Shown: positions 12,277 to 22,600 of the stretch, one piece after another
Layout: each line of letters begins with the position of its first letter
Position numbering within the stretch: position 1 is the first letter of the stretch
Origin: a virus
Length of the DNA stretch: 22,818 nucleotides
IMG/VR virus record: IMGVR_UViG_3300009537_000190
Coordinates: 1-22,818 of that record
Strand: one strand, 5' to 3'
Notes under the pieces: model-generated
Database searches by the model: none
What the model was told of the DNA's origin: nothing
What the model saw: the letters and a program-made list of their open reading frames with translations, nothing else
Program-made: the position numbers and the translations under genes

Positions 12277-15200
12277 ATGGCTCAATCTTCACATACTATT
12301 ACCCTAAGATTTAAGGGACAAGACCAAGTTAGTGCAGTAATCAATAAAACAAGCCGTGGCCTTCAGGTTATGGGGCAGGGTCTCAGTAGTGTTACTCAGA
12401 AGACAACCCAAACTGCTACTGGAGGACAAAAGTTTATTGGTTTCCTGCGAGCAGCAGAAACGGGTTTAAAGGCTGTTACTAACTTAGGACAAAATTTCTC
12501 TAACTCTCTTCGTCTTGCCGCACAGGGTATGATGTCTGTGGGCAAAGCAATGACCATTTTCATCACGCCTCTAATTGCTCTTGGTCTCAAAAAAGCTGCG
12601 GATGCCGCAATTGGTTTTGATGCAGCATTGATCCGTGTTGCAAAAACCACTCAATTGAGTGGGGATTCACTAGCGATGCTTGCTCGTGGTATACGAGACC
12701 TCGGGATCAATACTTCAACTTCACAAGTTGATCTTGCAAAAATGGGAGAACAAATTGGTCAGCTTGGTGTTCGTCATGTTCCTTCTATTCTTTCCTTGAT
12801 TGATACATTTAATATGCTTACGATTGCGACTGAAATCAGCGCAGATGAAGTTGCACTAGCAATGGGTAAGATTGCCAATGCCTTTGGTATTGATCTTAAT
12901 ACCGAGGAAGGGGCAGAAGAAATTGCTACACTTTCAAGTGTTATTAACCGTTTAGAAAATGAATTAGCTGCAACTGCCCCTCAAATTCTTGCGGGAATGG
13001 AGAATTTTGCTCAAGTAGCTAGTTTAATTGATGTTCCTCCTCAAACAGGCGCTGCTTTAATCGCTTCCCTTGTTTCTGTCGGTTTTTCTGCCGAAGAAGC
13101 AGGAACGGCATTACGTAATATGACGATTAAGGTCGTTCAAAATGCGGATGAAATTTCGCAGTTGATGAAAAATACAGAGGGATATGCTTCAACACAAGAA
13201 GTATTAACCGCAGTTAATGAGGATGCTGGAAAAGTTCTTATCGACCTTGTTGAAGCTGCCGCCGCAGGAGATGACCAGGCACGAACGTTATTTGCAACTA
13301 TTGAAGCAGGAGGAATTCGTGGTGGTAAAGCCTGGGCAGCAATGGCAGGTGGTATTGAGACATTCCGCAAAGCGTTAAATATCGCTGGTGATGAGTGGGA
13401 AGAAGCGCTTTCTCTTATTACAGAATATGAGCAAGCAATGCTATCCACAGAAAATCAGCTTGGTATTTTACGTAATAACTTTACTGAATTGGCATTGACA
13501 ATTGGTGATGTTCTTCTGCCAATCATTAATACATTAATTGCAACAGCGATTCCAGCGGTCCGTGCCTTAACAGAGGCGTTTAAAAATCTTCCTCCACATA
13601 TTCAAAAATTTATTGTTCTTGGAGCAGTATTATTAGCAGTTCTTGGTCCATTGATTATGTTTTTGTCCATGCTTGGGTTTGGTTTATCCATGGTTGCAAT
13701 TTCATTCTTCAAAATGGTCAGTCTTGTCGGTGGCGTAATTCTTGCTTTCCTTAAACTTGGAAGTATCTTTCTTACAATTATACAATTTATTGGTGGCTTA
13801 AGTGCGGGATGGCTTCTTGCTGTGGGTGCGATTGTATTAGGAATTGCTCTTCTTCTTACTCAATTTGGAAATCTTGGAGCTAAGCTTTCCCTATTTTTCT
13901 TGGGCTTAGCAGAAAAAGCCAGAGCATGGGGCGAAAATCTTATTGCAACTTATGGTGCGGGTCTTCTTTCTGCCGCTGTAACAGTTTTGGCTAAGGTTTT
14001 GACTGCAATTGGAAACTTTATTGGCAAGTTTCTTGCAGGTCGATCTCCTCCTGAATTAGGTCCTCTTTCTCATATTGATAAATGGGGCAAAAGTGTTTTT
14101 GATAGCTATTTACAGGGTTTTGCTGAAGCAGATTTTTCAATCTTAAGCGGTGTTGGTAGAATTATTGAAAACGTACTTAAATCCTTTGCGGCGGTAGGTA
14201 AAATTGGAGATAAACAGCAATTTACGTTTGCCATGAAAGCACGTCAAGACCTGGCGAAGTTAATTAATGTTTTCAATGATACTGGACAGATTGCTGAGGA
14301 TGTATTAGATTCTATCACAGCTAATATTGGTGAAGCTGCGGATGAAGTACAATCATTAATTCGCTTGTGGTTAGAGTATACTCGTATTCAAAAAGAATTA
14401 GCCGCATTGGAAGCTCGGCGTGAACAGGTATTAGATATTTATCGCCAGGAAATTCAATTAATCGCACAATCCAATATGACTGCTGAAGAAAAAGCTGATG
14501 CCATTCGTGAAGCAATGCGTTCTCGTGATGAAGAATTGCGTGCTGTTTCTGAAGAAGAACGGGAACTTCAAAAACAGAAAACTGTGGTAGAAGAACAACT
14601 TGAAATCCAACGAGCGATGATTGATGCTATGCAGGATCAGGATGAGCTTCAACTTCGTCTATTGGATACGCTCGATAAAATGAGCGGTAAACTGGACGCA
14701 TTAGGAGATTTTTCTTTTCCTGAGTTTGAAGGCTTCCCTGAACCCGATGTCTCTGGAATTTCAGAGATCGGGGAACAGCTTCTTACAATGCAAGATCGTA
14801 TTTCTCAAGGTGAAAAGGCGTTTCAGGGATTTATGGATGCTCTTACAGGGGCGGATTTTGATGAAACGCTTTTTGCCGAACTAAAAGCTTTTGATGAAGA
14901 AGCAGGAACAGATTTTGCAAATACATATAAAGCTTTATGGGAAGCAGGAAATAAAATTTATACAACCTGGGAAAAAATAAAAACCACCTGGCAGTCAGCA
15001 AAAGACACATTTGCCGCACTTACTGGTCTTTTCAGTGGAGAAGGGTTAAAGGGTCTTATCCCTGAAGGTGCGGCAGAAAATATAGGAAAACTTACGGATG
15101 CTGTGGGGAAGATAGTAGGATTTATTGCGGATAATATAGATACGATTTTGGTTTTCATTGGCGTATTTGCTGGACTTGGAAAAGTTGTTCCAATTATTAT

Positions 15201-16965
15201 GACCTTAGCGACAACATTAGGAGATTTATTTTGGGTTCTTGGAGCAGGAGGAACTGTAAGAATACTATTTTTTAAATGGATAGGAGATATAGGAAATGTT
15301 TTGATAGGAGTAGGACCAGCAATCATGGGATTGATTACTAAAATCCCCATTCTTGGAACGGTATTGTCTACATTGGGTGGACCGATTACGCTGGTCATTG
15401 CATTGGTTGCTGCTTTAGTTGCCGCCTGGGTAACAAACTTTGGGGGTATTCGGGATAAGGTAGGGGCAGTAATTGATTGGATTAAGAATGGATTAGCATC
15501 TTGGGGAGACGTGTTTTCAAATCTTGGGATAATTATTAAAAATAAGTGGGAAGATATAAAGGGGGCATTTGATAATGCTAAACAGGCATTGTCGGAAAAG
15601 TGGGGAAAGATAAAAGAGGGCATTCTTGGAATGGCTGATTCTTTTCGTGAAGGATTTCAAAATATAAGAAATGTTGTTCGAAGTAAAGCGACACAAATAA
15701 AAACAGCATTATCTAATGCTTGGGGTAAAGCAAGTAAAGCGGTAGAGGATGTTTGGACTGGGTTGAAGGAAGGAGCCGCAACTGTAGTAGATGGCTGGAT
15801 TTCTACATTCCAGGAAAGCGCTCTTGGTCAGCTTCTTACTACTTTATGGGAATCTATTAAAGAAAATGCATTGGAAATTTGGAACACGTTTGTTGAAGAA
15901 TTTGGTCCAATTTGGGAAGACGTAGTTTTAATTGTGACGACGGTTTGGGACAGGATAAAAAATAAAATTATTGAGGCATGGGAAAATATTAAACTGGCAG
16001 TTGAAACTGCATGGACGACTATAAAGGATTGGTTAGTTGCACAATGGGAAACATTTAAAACCTCCGCTTTGGCAGTTTGGGAATTTATTAAAAATTCTGT
16101 TATTACCGCTTGGGAAACCATTAAAACGTTTATTGTGAACTTATGGAATAATATCAAAGACCAGGTTTTAGCCGCATGGGAAACGTTGAAAGGAAATCTT
16201 CTTGCCGCATGGGAAACGTTTAAAGGAAACGTTATTACTGCCTGGGAAGGAATTAAACAATCTGTGATAAATACTTTTGGTCCAATTGTAGACTTAGTTG
16301 TTGGGATTGTAACGAACATTAAAAATAAAGTTGCTGCAAAATGGGAAGAAATCAAGCAAGATGCTATTATTCTATGGGAAAATATAAAAGCTGTGATAGG
16401 AGAAAAATGGGACGGAATAAAAACATGGGTTCAGGAAAAAGTGGAGGCGGTTAAACAGGCTATTTCAGATTTCAAGCAGGGTTTTATCAATGTAGGAAAA
16501 GCTCTCATACAGGGCATAATTGATGGTATCGGTTCCATGATACAGAACTTAATCAATAAAGCTGCTGGGGCAGCACGAGCAGCACTTGATAAAATTATGG
16601 GAATTCTTGGAATGGGCTCTCCCTCCAAGGTTTTATTCGAGGTCGGTATTAATATGCTTAAAGGTATGGCGGGGGGTATTTTAAATGCAAATGATTTGTT
16701 AATGGGTGCATTAGATACAACATTCTCGATGGGACTTCAAACAACACAAGAATTTGCTATGGCTGCTGCTACTCCTGTAATGTCTCCAATGGGAGGTACA
16801 CCTGTTTTTGGACAAACATCAGCACCAATTACACTTAATTTTGGAAAAGATTCTGTACGCAGTGATCGAGATATTACAGATATCGCCGAAGCGGTTGAAC
16901 GAGTTCTTGCACGAAGGGCACAGGGAAATATTAGCGCAGGAATGGCTTACGGAGAAGAATTTTAA
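12277..16965 (+). CDS. Tail tape measure protein
   Basis: This 1562-residue protein sets tail length and is threaded inside the tube. The N-terminal part (about 1-440) resembles TP901-type tape measure cores (SVGKAMTIFITPLIALGLKK, AADAAIGFDAALIRV, LSGDSLAMLARGIRDLG, FGIDLNTEE). A hydrophobic block follows (about 441-531), then an AGRSPPELGPL/IDKWG motif (587-604) and a charged coiled coil (about 699-808, with ELAALEARREQV). A second hydrophobic block (about 945-1058) precedes twenty 11-residue Trp/Ile-Lys repeats (1190-1409), and the C-terminus has the usual MGSPSKVLFEVG motif (1446-1457). At roughly 0.15 nm per residue the tail would be near 230 nm. The hydrophobic blocks fit tape measures that insert into the host membrane. 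The start follows the GT stop directly, with AGAGGA just before it. The presence of two SPP-type motifs suggests two fused modules. Confidence 0.9.
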   Translation: MAQSSHTITLRFKGQDQVSAVINKTSRGLQVMGQGLSSVTQKTTQTATGGQKFIGFLRAAETGLKAVTNLGQNFSNSLRLAAQGMMSVGKAMTIFITPLIALGLKKAADAAIGFDAALIRVAKTTQLSGDSLAMLARGIRDLGINTSTSQVDLAKMGEQIGQLGVRHVPSILSLIDTFNMLTIATEISADEVALAMGKIANAFGIDLNTEEGAEEIATLSSVINRLENELAATAPQILAGMENFAQVASLIDVPPQTGAALIASLVSVGFSAEEAGTALRNMTIKVVQNADEISQLMKNTEGYASTQEVLTAVNEDAGKVLIDLVEAAAAGDDQARTLFATIEAGGIRGGKAWAAMAGGIETFRKALNIAGDEWEEALSLITEYEQAMLSTENQLGILRNNFTELALTIGDVLLPIINTLIATAIPAVRALTEAFKNLPPHIQKFIVLGAVLLAVLGPLIMFLSMLGFGLSMVAISFFKMVSLVGGVILAFLKLGSIFLTIIQFIGGLSAGWLLAVGAIVLGIALLLTQFGNLGAKLSLFFLGLAEKARAWGENLIATYGAGLLSAAVTVLAKVLTAIGNFIGKFLAGRSPPELGPLSHIDKWGKSVFDSYLQGFAEADFSILSGVGRIIENVLKSFAAVGKIGDKQQFTFAMKARQDLAKLINVFNDTGQIAEDVLDSITANIGEAADEVQSLIRLWLEYTRIQKELAALEARREQVLDIYRQEIQLIAQSNMTAEEKADAIREAMRSRDEELRAVSEEERELQKQKTVVEEQLEIQRAMIDAMQDQDELQLRLLDTLDKMSGKLDALGDFSFPEFEGFPEPDVSGISEIGEQLLTMQDRISQGEKAFQGFMDALTGADFDETLFAELKAFDEEAGTDFANTYKALWEAGNKIYTTWEKIKTTWQSAKDTFAALTGLFSGEGLKGLIPEGAAENIGKLTDAVGKIVGFIADNIDTILVFIGVFAGLGKVVPIIMTLATTLGDLFWVLGAGGTVRILFFKWIGDIGNVLIGVGPAIMGLITKIPILGTVLSTLGGPITLVIALVAALVAAWVTNFGGIRDKVGAVIDWIKNGLASWGDVFSNLGIIIKNKWEDIKGAFDNAKQALSEKWGKIKEGILGMADSFREGFQNIRNVVRSKATQIKTALSNAWGKASKAVEDVWTGLKEGAATVVDGWISTFQESALGQLLTTLWESIKENALEIWNTFVEEFGPIWEDVVLIVTTVWDRIKNKIIEAWENIKLAVETAWTTIKDWLVAQWETFKTSALAVWEFIKNSVITAWETIKTFIVNLWNNIKDQVLAAWETLKGNLLAAWETFKGNVITAWEGIKQSVINTFGPIVDLVVGIVTNIKNKVAAKWEEIKQDAIILWENIKAVIGEKWDGIKTWVQEKVEAVKQAISDFKQGFINVGKALIQGIIDGIGSMIQNLINKAAGAARAALDKIMGILGMGSPSKVLFEVGINMLKGMAGGILNANDLLMGALDTTFSMGLQTTQEFAMAAATPVMSPMGGTPVFGQTSAPITLNFGKDSVRSDRDITDIAEAVERVLARRAQGNISAGMAYGEEF
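15844..16503 (+). repeat. Coding 33-bp (11-residue) Trp repeats of the tape measure
   Basis: Twenty consecutive 11-residue units occur at a fixed phase. Trp codons fall exactly 33 bases apart from 15847 to 16243 (13 in a row), then Phe (16276) and Val (16309), then Trp again at 16342, 16375 and 16408. The consensus unit is AWExIKxxVxx. This is the known tape measure hendecad-type pattern, in which one helix face contacts the tube interior. Confidence 0.9.
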
Positions 16966-16994
16966 TTCTTCTGTGAGAAAAATAGGTTTAAACA

Positions 16995-18464
16995 ATGACA
17001 TTTAAACTCTTAATGACAAATGGAATAGACAGCGTAGACTTTCTTTCCTTCTCATATCATCTTCGAGATGGAGGACTTGACGTTTTAACTCCAAAAAAGA
17101 AGCAAGTGTGGGGTGGGGAATCTGTTTACTCTCATGGTTCGCAGTTAGTTACTTCGACATTTCAGAATAGATCAATTCGTCTGTGGTTCCATGTCACAGG
17201 GGTTACACGAAACGAGATTATGTCAAATGTCAGCAAGATAGAACGACTTCTTGAAGATGCTCGTCACAGGTCTATTGAGCAGACAGGCTCACGGGTTGAA
17301 ATTCAATATCAATGGGATGGAACATCGAATGTTACTTATTTTGAGGTTATTGATGGAGAACTTCGTTGGCCGAATGATATAATGTCTGTGGAGCAAGTTC
17401 ATCAACAGGATGAAGAACTGCGTTATATTATCCAGGATTTTTATCTTACGCTTGATTGTGCTCCATTTGCATACCCAATTTCTCCTGTTAACGGAACGCC
17501 TGTAGAGCTTGCTCTGACGAATGGAAATGGAACAGATATTACAGGAGGACTTGCTGTTTGGAATCATGATGATGACACGGCTGCAACACATGACAATTGG
17601 GTTCAAATTGATGGATCGGATTTTTCAGGAGATTTTCCAGCGGTTGTAAAACTTGTTTTGGAAGCAGACTCAGGAGAAGCGGAGAAAACATCGAAAATTT
17701 ATATCGGTGTTCGAAAGGGAAATTTGAGTTTTGTCCATATTTTGGAAGATGATGATGCCGCAGCAGTTTTTGGATCACCGTCCCCAACTTCTGATGTAGA
17801 TTATTCTTCTGGTGATTACTACACAGCGATTAGTTTTGCTGATACAGATGGGGAGATCGATCTTATTCGATGGGCATTGACTGCAACACAAACAGAGAAT
17901 ACACAGGGACCCTTCCGTTTCTTCGGACGCTGTAAAGCAGGTACGCATTGGGATCAAAATGGAAGTTATGCAATTGCAATTAAATATGGAACTGCCATTC
18001 TTTTTCAAAGTGAGTGGATTAAACCGATTGATACAATAACGGAATTTTTAGACTTTGGCACGGTCTATTTGCCCCCATGGTTAGTTGGAACACCTACAGA
18101 TTTAGCAGGATTGGATATTGTAATTCGTGCGAAGCGGGATGTTGCAGGAAGTACTACAATCAATTTGGATTATCTTGCTCTTATGCCACAGGATGGAGGA
18201 TATCGCATTCTTGAATATCGCACAACGGGCGTATCTCAATTTGAATTCAGTGTAGATGATGGATGGGAGGAATCGGTTTATCATATCAATTCAAGCAGTA
18301 AAAAAACAGGGCTTCCTTACGGATTAATGCCTCGACTTACGCTTGAATCAGGCGTAGATCATAAAGTTTTCTTCTTTCAAGAAGGAACTTCTAAAAACTG
18401 TGAGATTACTCGACAGATGAATGTTCAGATATTTGTTGTACCAACATATAATGTGTTAGTGTAA
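16995..18464 (+). CDS. Distal tail (Dit)-like protein with carbohydrate-binding-like insertion
   Basis: This 489-residue protein follows the tape measure, the place of Dit or its equivalent. Residues 1-165 look like a Dit/tail-tip core: SVDFLSFSYHLRDGG, then QLVTSTFQNRSIRLWFHVTG with the KIERLLEDARHRS helix, and later YIIQDFYLTLDCAPFA. The last 70 residues (MPRLTLESGVDHKVFF and the strand FVVPTYNVLV) could close the core. Between them, about 175-400, lies a strand-rich insertion with aromatic residues (AVWNHDDDTAATHDNWVQID, FFGRCKAGTHW, TTINLDYLALMPQDGG), like galactose-binding or CBM-type beta-sandwiches. Evolved Dit proteins carry such inserts for host glycan binding. The ribosome site is weak (AGG at 16983-16985). 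Assignment rests on position and domain pattern, not a decisive motif. Confidence 0.6.
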   Translation: MTFKLLMTNGIDSVDFLSFSYHLRDGGLDVLTPKKKQVWGGESVYSHGSQLVTSTFQNRSIRLWFHVTGVTRNEIMSNVSKIERLLEDARHRSIEQTGSRVEIQYQWDGTSNVTYFEVIDGELRWPNDIMSVEQVHQQDEELRYIIQDFYLTLDCAPFAYPISPVNGTPVELALTNGNGTDITGGLAVWNHDDDTAATHDNWVQIDGSDFSGDFPAVVKLVLEADSGEAEKTSKIYIGVRKGNLSFVHILEDDDAAAVFGSPSPTSDVDYSSGDYYTAISFADTDGEIDLIRWALTATQTENTQGPFRFFGRCKAGTHWDQNGSYAIAIKYGTAILFQSEWIKPIDTITEFLDFGTVYLPPWLVGTPTDLAGLDIVIRAKRDVAGSTTINLDYLALMPQDGGYRILEYRTTGVSQFEFSVDDGWEESVYHINSSSKKTGLPYGLMPRLTLESGVDHKVFFFQEGTSKNCEITRQMNVQIFVVPTYNVLV

Positions 18465-18465
18465 A

Positions 18466-19605
18466 ATGAAATTATTTATCGCCCTTTGGAAGACTTATGC
18501 AGAGAGTAAAGCGGATTTCGCAGAGATGACGAGTCGATTTTCTGGTTTAGGTTTTGATACAGGTCTTCATGGAGGCTTCGGCGCATGTTCTTTTAAGGTG
18601 GAGGTTGGGGGGTACAATGCAATTCGTTGGTATCGAGATTATGTTGGATACCATATGGTTCTTTTTGATCATCTTGGTAGACGACTCTACGAAGGACGGG
18701 TAGATTCTACAGATGCGGATACACAAGGGGTACGAGTAAGTTGTGTTGGATATTATAGTCATGCACAAGATTTAACGCATGGTATAATTTATCCTGCTTC
18801 AACGCCAACCTCGATTTCAGAGATCATTGAAGATACGGTTGATCTTTCGGATCAATGGTGGGCAAATCATGCAAGAATCAAAGTTACGACAACAGACATT
18901 ACCCCACAAGATTTTACGGGAGAGCAAAAACTGCGAGATGCGATTGAGCAGGTTACAAAATTTGGGGATGATGGAGTTATTCCTGTACCAATTTATTTTG
19001 CAATTTGGGAGCACCGTCTTCCTCATTTATTTGCAGAACCAGACATTACCGCAGTGGAACCTGATTGGCAGGTTTTTGTGAGGGATTTTGGTGGAGGACA
19101 GGGGCTAACATTGAGTCGTAATCGAAGCCAACTTTATAATAAAATTCAAGTTCTCTATGATGATCCTGATATTGGGGCAACATTTACAGATTGGGAAGAA
19201 GATTCAGTCAGTCAAACATTATATGGTGTACGAGAGGGAAGTTTGAATATTGGACCTGCATTACCTGGAATTGCAGATACAATGGGGGAGCTTGCACTAC
19301 ACAGTTATTCCAAGCCCACTCAATCTTCACAATTAGGTATTTCTGGGCGAGTATATACTCAAGCAGGCGCACCCGATTACCCGTATATGGTGCGAGCAGG
19401 GCAGTTGATTCGTATTAACGATTACGATCCTTCAGTAGCACAACTAGTTAGTGCAGAAAGTGGTGAGGATGCTGCAATATCTTTTATTACTCGCACAAAT
19501 TATAGTGCAGATAACAATACATTAAAGGTTGAGCTTGGACGTAAAAACGTTGCACTTGACCTTTTGATGGCACGACTTGGTATGGGATCAGCGAGCGTGA
19601 GATAA
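18466..19605 (+). CDS. Tail hub / Tal-like baseplate protein
   Basis: The 379-residue product starts two bases after the previous stop, with no clear Shine-Dalgarno site, suggesting coupling. The N-terminal part has the beta-barrel run typical of gp27-like tail hub proteins: FGACSFKVEVGG, YRDYVGYHMVLFDHLGRR, LYEGRVDSTDADTQGVRVSC and a VGYYSHAQDL motif. The middle contains TPTSISEIIEDTVDL, often a helical linker, and the C-terminal part (YNKIQVLYDDPDIGATF, ISGRVYTQAG, VRAGQLIRINDYDPS, LKVELGRKN) is a further barrel. No lysozyme or peptidase motif is visible. It would close the tube end and anchor the fibre protein encoded next. Confidence 0.65.
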   Translation: MKLFIALWKTYAESKADFAEMTSRFSGLGFDTGLHGGFGACSFKVEVGGYNAIRWYRDYVGYHMVLFDHLGRRLYEGRVDSTDADTQGVRVSCVGYYSHAQDLTHGIIYPASTPTSISEIIEDTVDLSDQWWANHARIKVTTTDITPQDFTGEQKLRDAIEQVTKFGDDGVIPVPIYFAIWEHRLPHLFAEPDITAVEPDWQVFVRDFGGGQGLTLSRNRSQLYNKIQVLYDDPDIGATFTDWEEDSVSQTLYGVREGSLNIGPALPGIADTMGELALHSYSKPTQSSQLGISGRVYTQAGAPDYPYMVRAGQLIRINDYDPSVAQLVSAESGEDAAISFITRTNYSADNNTLKVELGRKNVALDLLMARLGMGSASVR

Positions 19606-22600
19606 TGACCAGATTAGACCGTGAAATTCGACGATTAAAATCATATTTTATCGCAAAAGAAGGTGGTGCTGTATCAGGAGATTTAAATCCTGATGTTACA
19701 GAAACGCATGATTTAGGTCGTACAGACAAAAAGTGGGATAATATTTATGCAACGAACATTTTTGCTGATACTTATGAAGGTGGAGGAATTGGTGAAGACG
19801 CAGATACTGTTGACGGGTTTGATGCTGCTCAGAACCCTCTTCCTAATACATTATTGGCGCTCGATCCACAGGGTGTATTTCCAACATCAGTATATCCAAA
19901 AGCGTTGTTGAAGGATGGAACTCGTTCTCTTGAAGCCAGTTTAACGGTTGTTGCGGGCGCAACTGTGGATGGGGTGGATATTGGTGCACATACACATACT
20001 GGCGTTGGAAGCATGGGGCCGACAATTGCACATGCAGACACTACAGGCTTGGATGCAGACGATCATCCACAGTATACACAAAGAGCGCAAGATGAAATTA
20101 TCACAGGCGACTGGATGTTTACACATCTTCAGGATCGTTCTGCTGGCTGGTTGTTCTTACCAGATGACAAAATTTTCAAAGCCGTTCCTCATAATATGAT
20201 CTTTACTGCAACAGCAAGCTCAGCATCTATAGGTATTGGTCCTGAATCTGGAAGTCCTCTTGAACACGCAATTTTGCTTTACGATGATACTACTCCATTA
20301 ACCTATCTTAAAATTGGACGAGGAGATAATTCAGTAACATTATCAGGAACTGATTCTACTTATCGTTTATGGGCAGGTGATGAAGTTGCAGCGGATGCCC
20401 CATTTCGAGTAGAACAGGACGGCTCAATTTTTGCTTCAGATGGGGTAATTGGTGGTTGGACAATCGTACCCACTAAAATCTATGCGGGCGATATGGAATT
20501 ACAAGATGCGGGACGGATAATTGCAGGATCAGGAGATCAGATTGTTCAAATTGATGCGGCTGACCCTACCTGGAGACTTTGGGCAGGAAATGCAGTTGCA
20601 GGAAATGCACAGTTTCGGGTGAATAAACTTGGACAAGCGTATTTTTATGATGCATTTGTTACAGGGACATTAAGAAGCCAAAACTTTATCAGCGGGCAAT
20701 CTGGATTTAGTCTTGAATCTTCAGGACTTGCGGAATTTGATCAAATTATTGCTCGTGGAAAAATTCAAGCAGTTGTTTTTGCAGAAGCCGCAGTTTCTGT
20801 TGCTTCAGGTAAACTTATTATCACAGACGGTGCTGTATTATCCGTAGATGTGGATTCCGCAGATGGGTTTATTATCGTTGATGCCCCAGTATTTCAGGCA
20901 AATGATATTATTCGCTTAAAGCCTTCATCTGATCGTGATGAATGGATGCGAATTACTTCTCCATATACGGTTGAATCAGAAGGGTTTAAACATTACGTTG
21001 CTCGTGGATTAAACTCAGCAGAACCAACCTACACAGGTCCTTATGATTTTTACGCAGGGGAAAGTGTTGCACGTCTTGGATCAGCGGTACAAGCAAATGT
21101 CGGTTATCCATTAGCCGCAGGTGAAGAAGGTGGAGAATATGGTGAGTATCAAGTAGGTGGATCAGGAAGCAGTTCAGGTGGCGGCTATCTAATTCTGGAA
21201 GGTTCCCGTAATTATGGACCATTTTTTGGTGTTGCGGCTCGCTATGGTCCTGTTTATAATCAGCTTCTGGATGTTGTTCGTGTGGGAAATCTATCAGGCA
21301 TTTTGGATTATACCTCTGAAGAATGGGGTGCAGTATTTGGGGACAGCAATCAATATTTTACATATGATCAAACACAGGGGGTTCGTATTAACTTCTCTGG
21401 TTCAGGCGTTGTGGATTCCTCAATTGATCGATATGGCATTAAATCTGAAGTTATGCGGCTTGCAAAATTAACCACTGATCCAACCTATACAGATAATTTT
21501 GAAGCAAAACTTTATTTTTATGAAGATGCACCAACAAGAATACTTAAAGTACGTATGAAGGATGATGCAACAGAAATTGAGCAAGCTCTTGGAGATATGT
21601 TTAAGAGCGTATATGATACCAATGATGATGGAATTGTAAATTCCGCAGTGAATGCCGACACGGTTGATAATAAACATGCCTATACAACGGCGACAGCTAA
21701 CCATCTGCTAACTTTGGACTCATCTGCCAAGCTTCCTGCCTCTATCACGGGAGATGCGAATACCGTAGATGGTTATGACGCTACACAACTTATTGCTACT
21801 GGGAAAAATGTTTTGTTTAATGGTGGTTTCCGTTATCCTTGGGAAATAGGTTGGACTTTATATGATCCAGATGGTATTGTAGCAGCGGGGTATCCAATAA
21901 TTTGGCAAGACAATACAGATTGGACATTGAGAGATCGTGATTATAGAGTAGATGCTCTTGGCTCTACTCTAGTTATTTGTGGAACTAAAGCATATTCAGC
22001 GGGTCAATCATACACTTTTTATTCAGATTTTGTACCTGTTACTGCGGGAAAATATTATACAATCAGCGCATTAGCAGCAGCCCATCGTATGACTTTTGCA
22101 GAATGTACCATAAGCGTTCGTTGGTATAACGAATCCAAAGTATATCAAAGCGTTACATATTTAACAAGCGCTGATACGGAATATGCGTATATCACCAAGA
22201 GTGGCGGCAGAGAGGATAGTACATTTGATCACATGAATGTTTCTATTCAGGTTCCAGCAAATATTCGCTATGCAATTGTTGCGGCTGTTGGAACTGGATA
22301 TACTTCTCCATCTGACTGTTATATGTTTCTTGATCAATTCAAAATTGAGCCTAGCAGAGCATATACTAGATATGCTTCTGAGACAGACAATGATGGGGTG
22401 AAAAGTCTTGGCTGTGTAATAGGAAGCGGATTTTCTATCATTGAGAGTGGAGAAGAACGGGTAGTGCGGGTTCCCAAAGAATACGGACAAGCCAGGATTA
22501 TCCGTTGTTCTGTGGTTGGAGATGTTTCTGGAAGTGTTTTGCTTGGAATAGATAAGGCTACCTGGGCAGCAACCCCATCCTTTGCAAATATCTGTGGATC

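Noticed and set aside
14958-16355. Long - strand frames of 221 and 175 codons opposite the tape measure
   Set aside because: They mirror the biased, repetitive tape measure codons and show no ribosome sites or family features.
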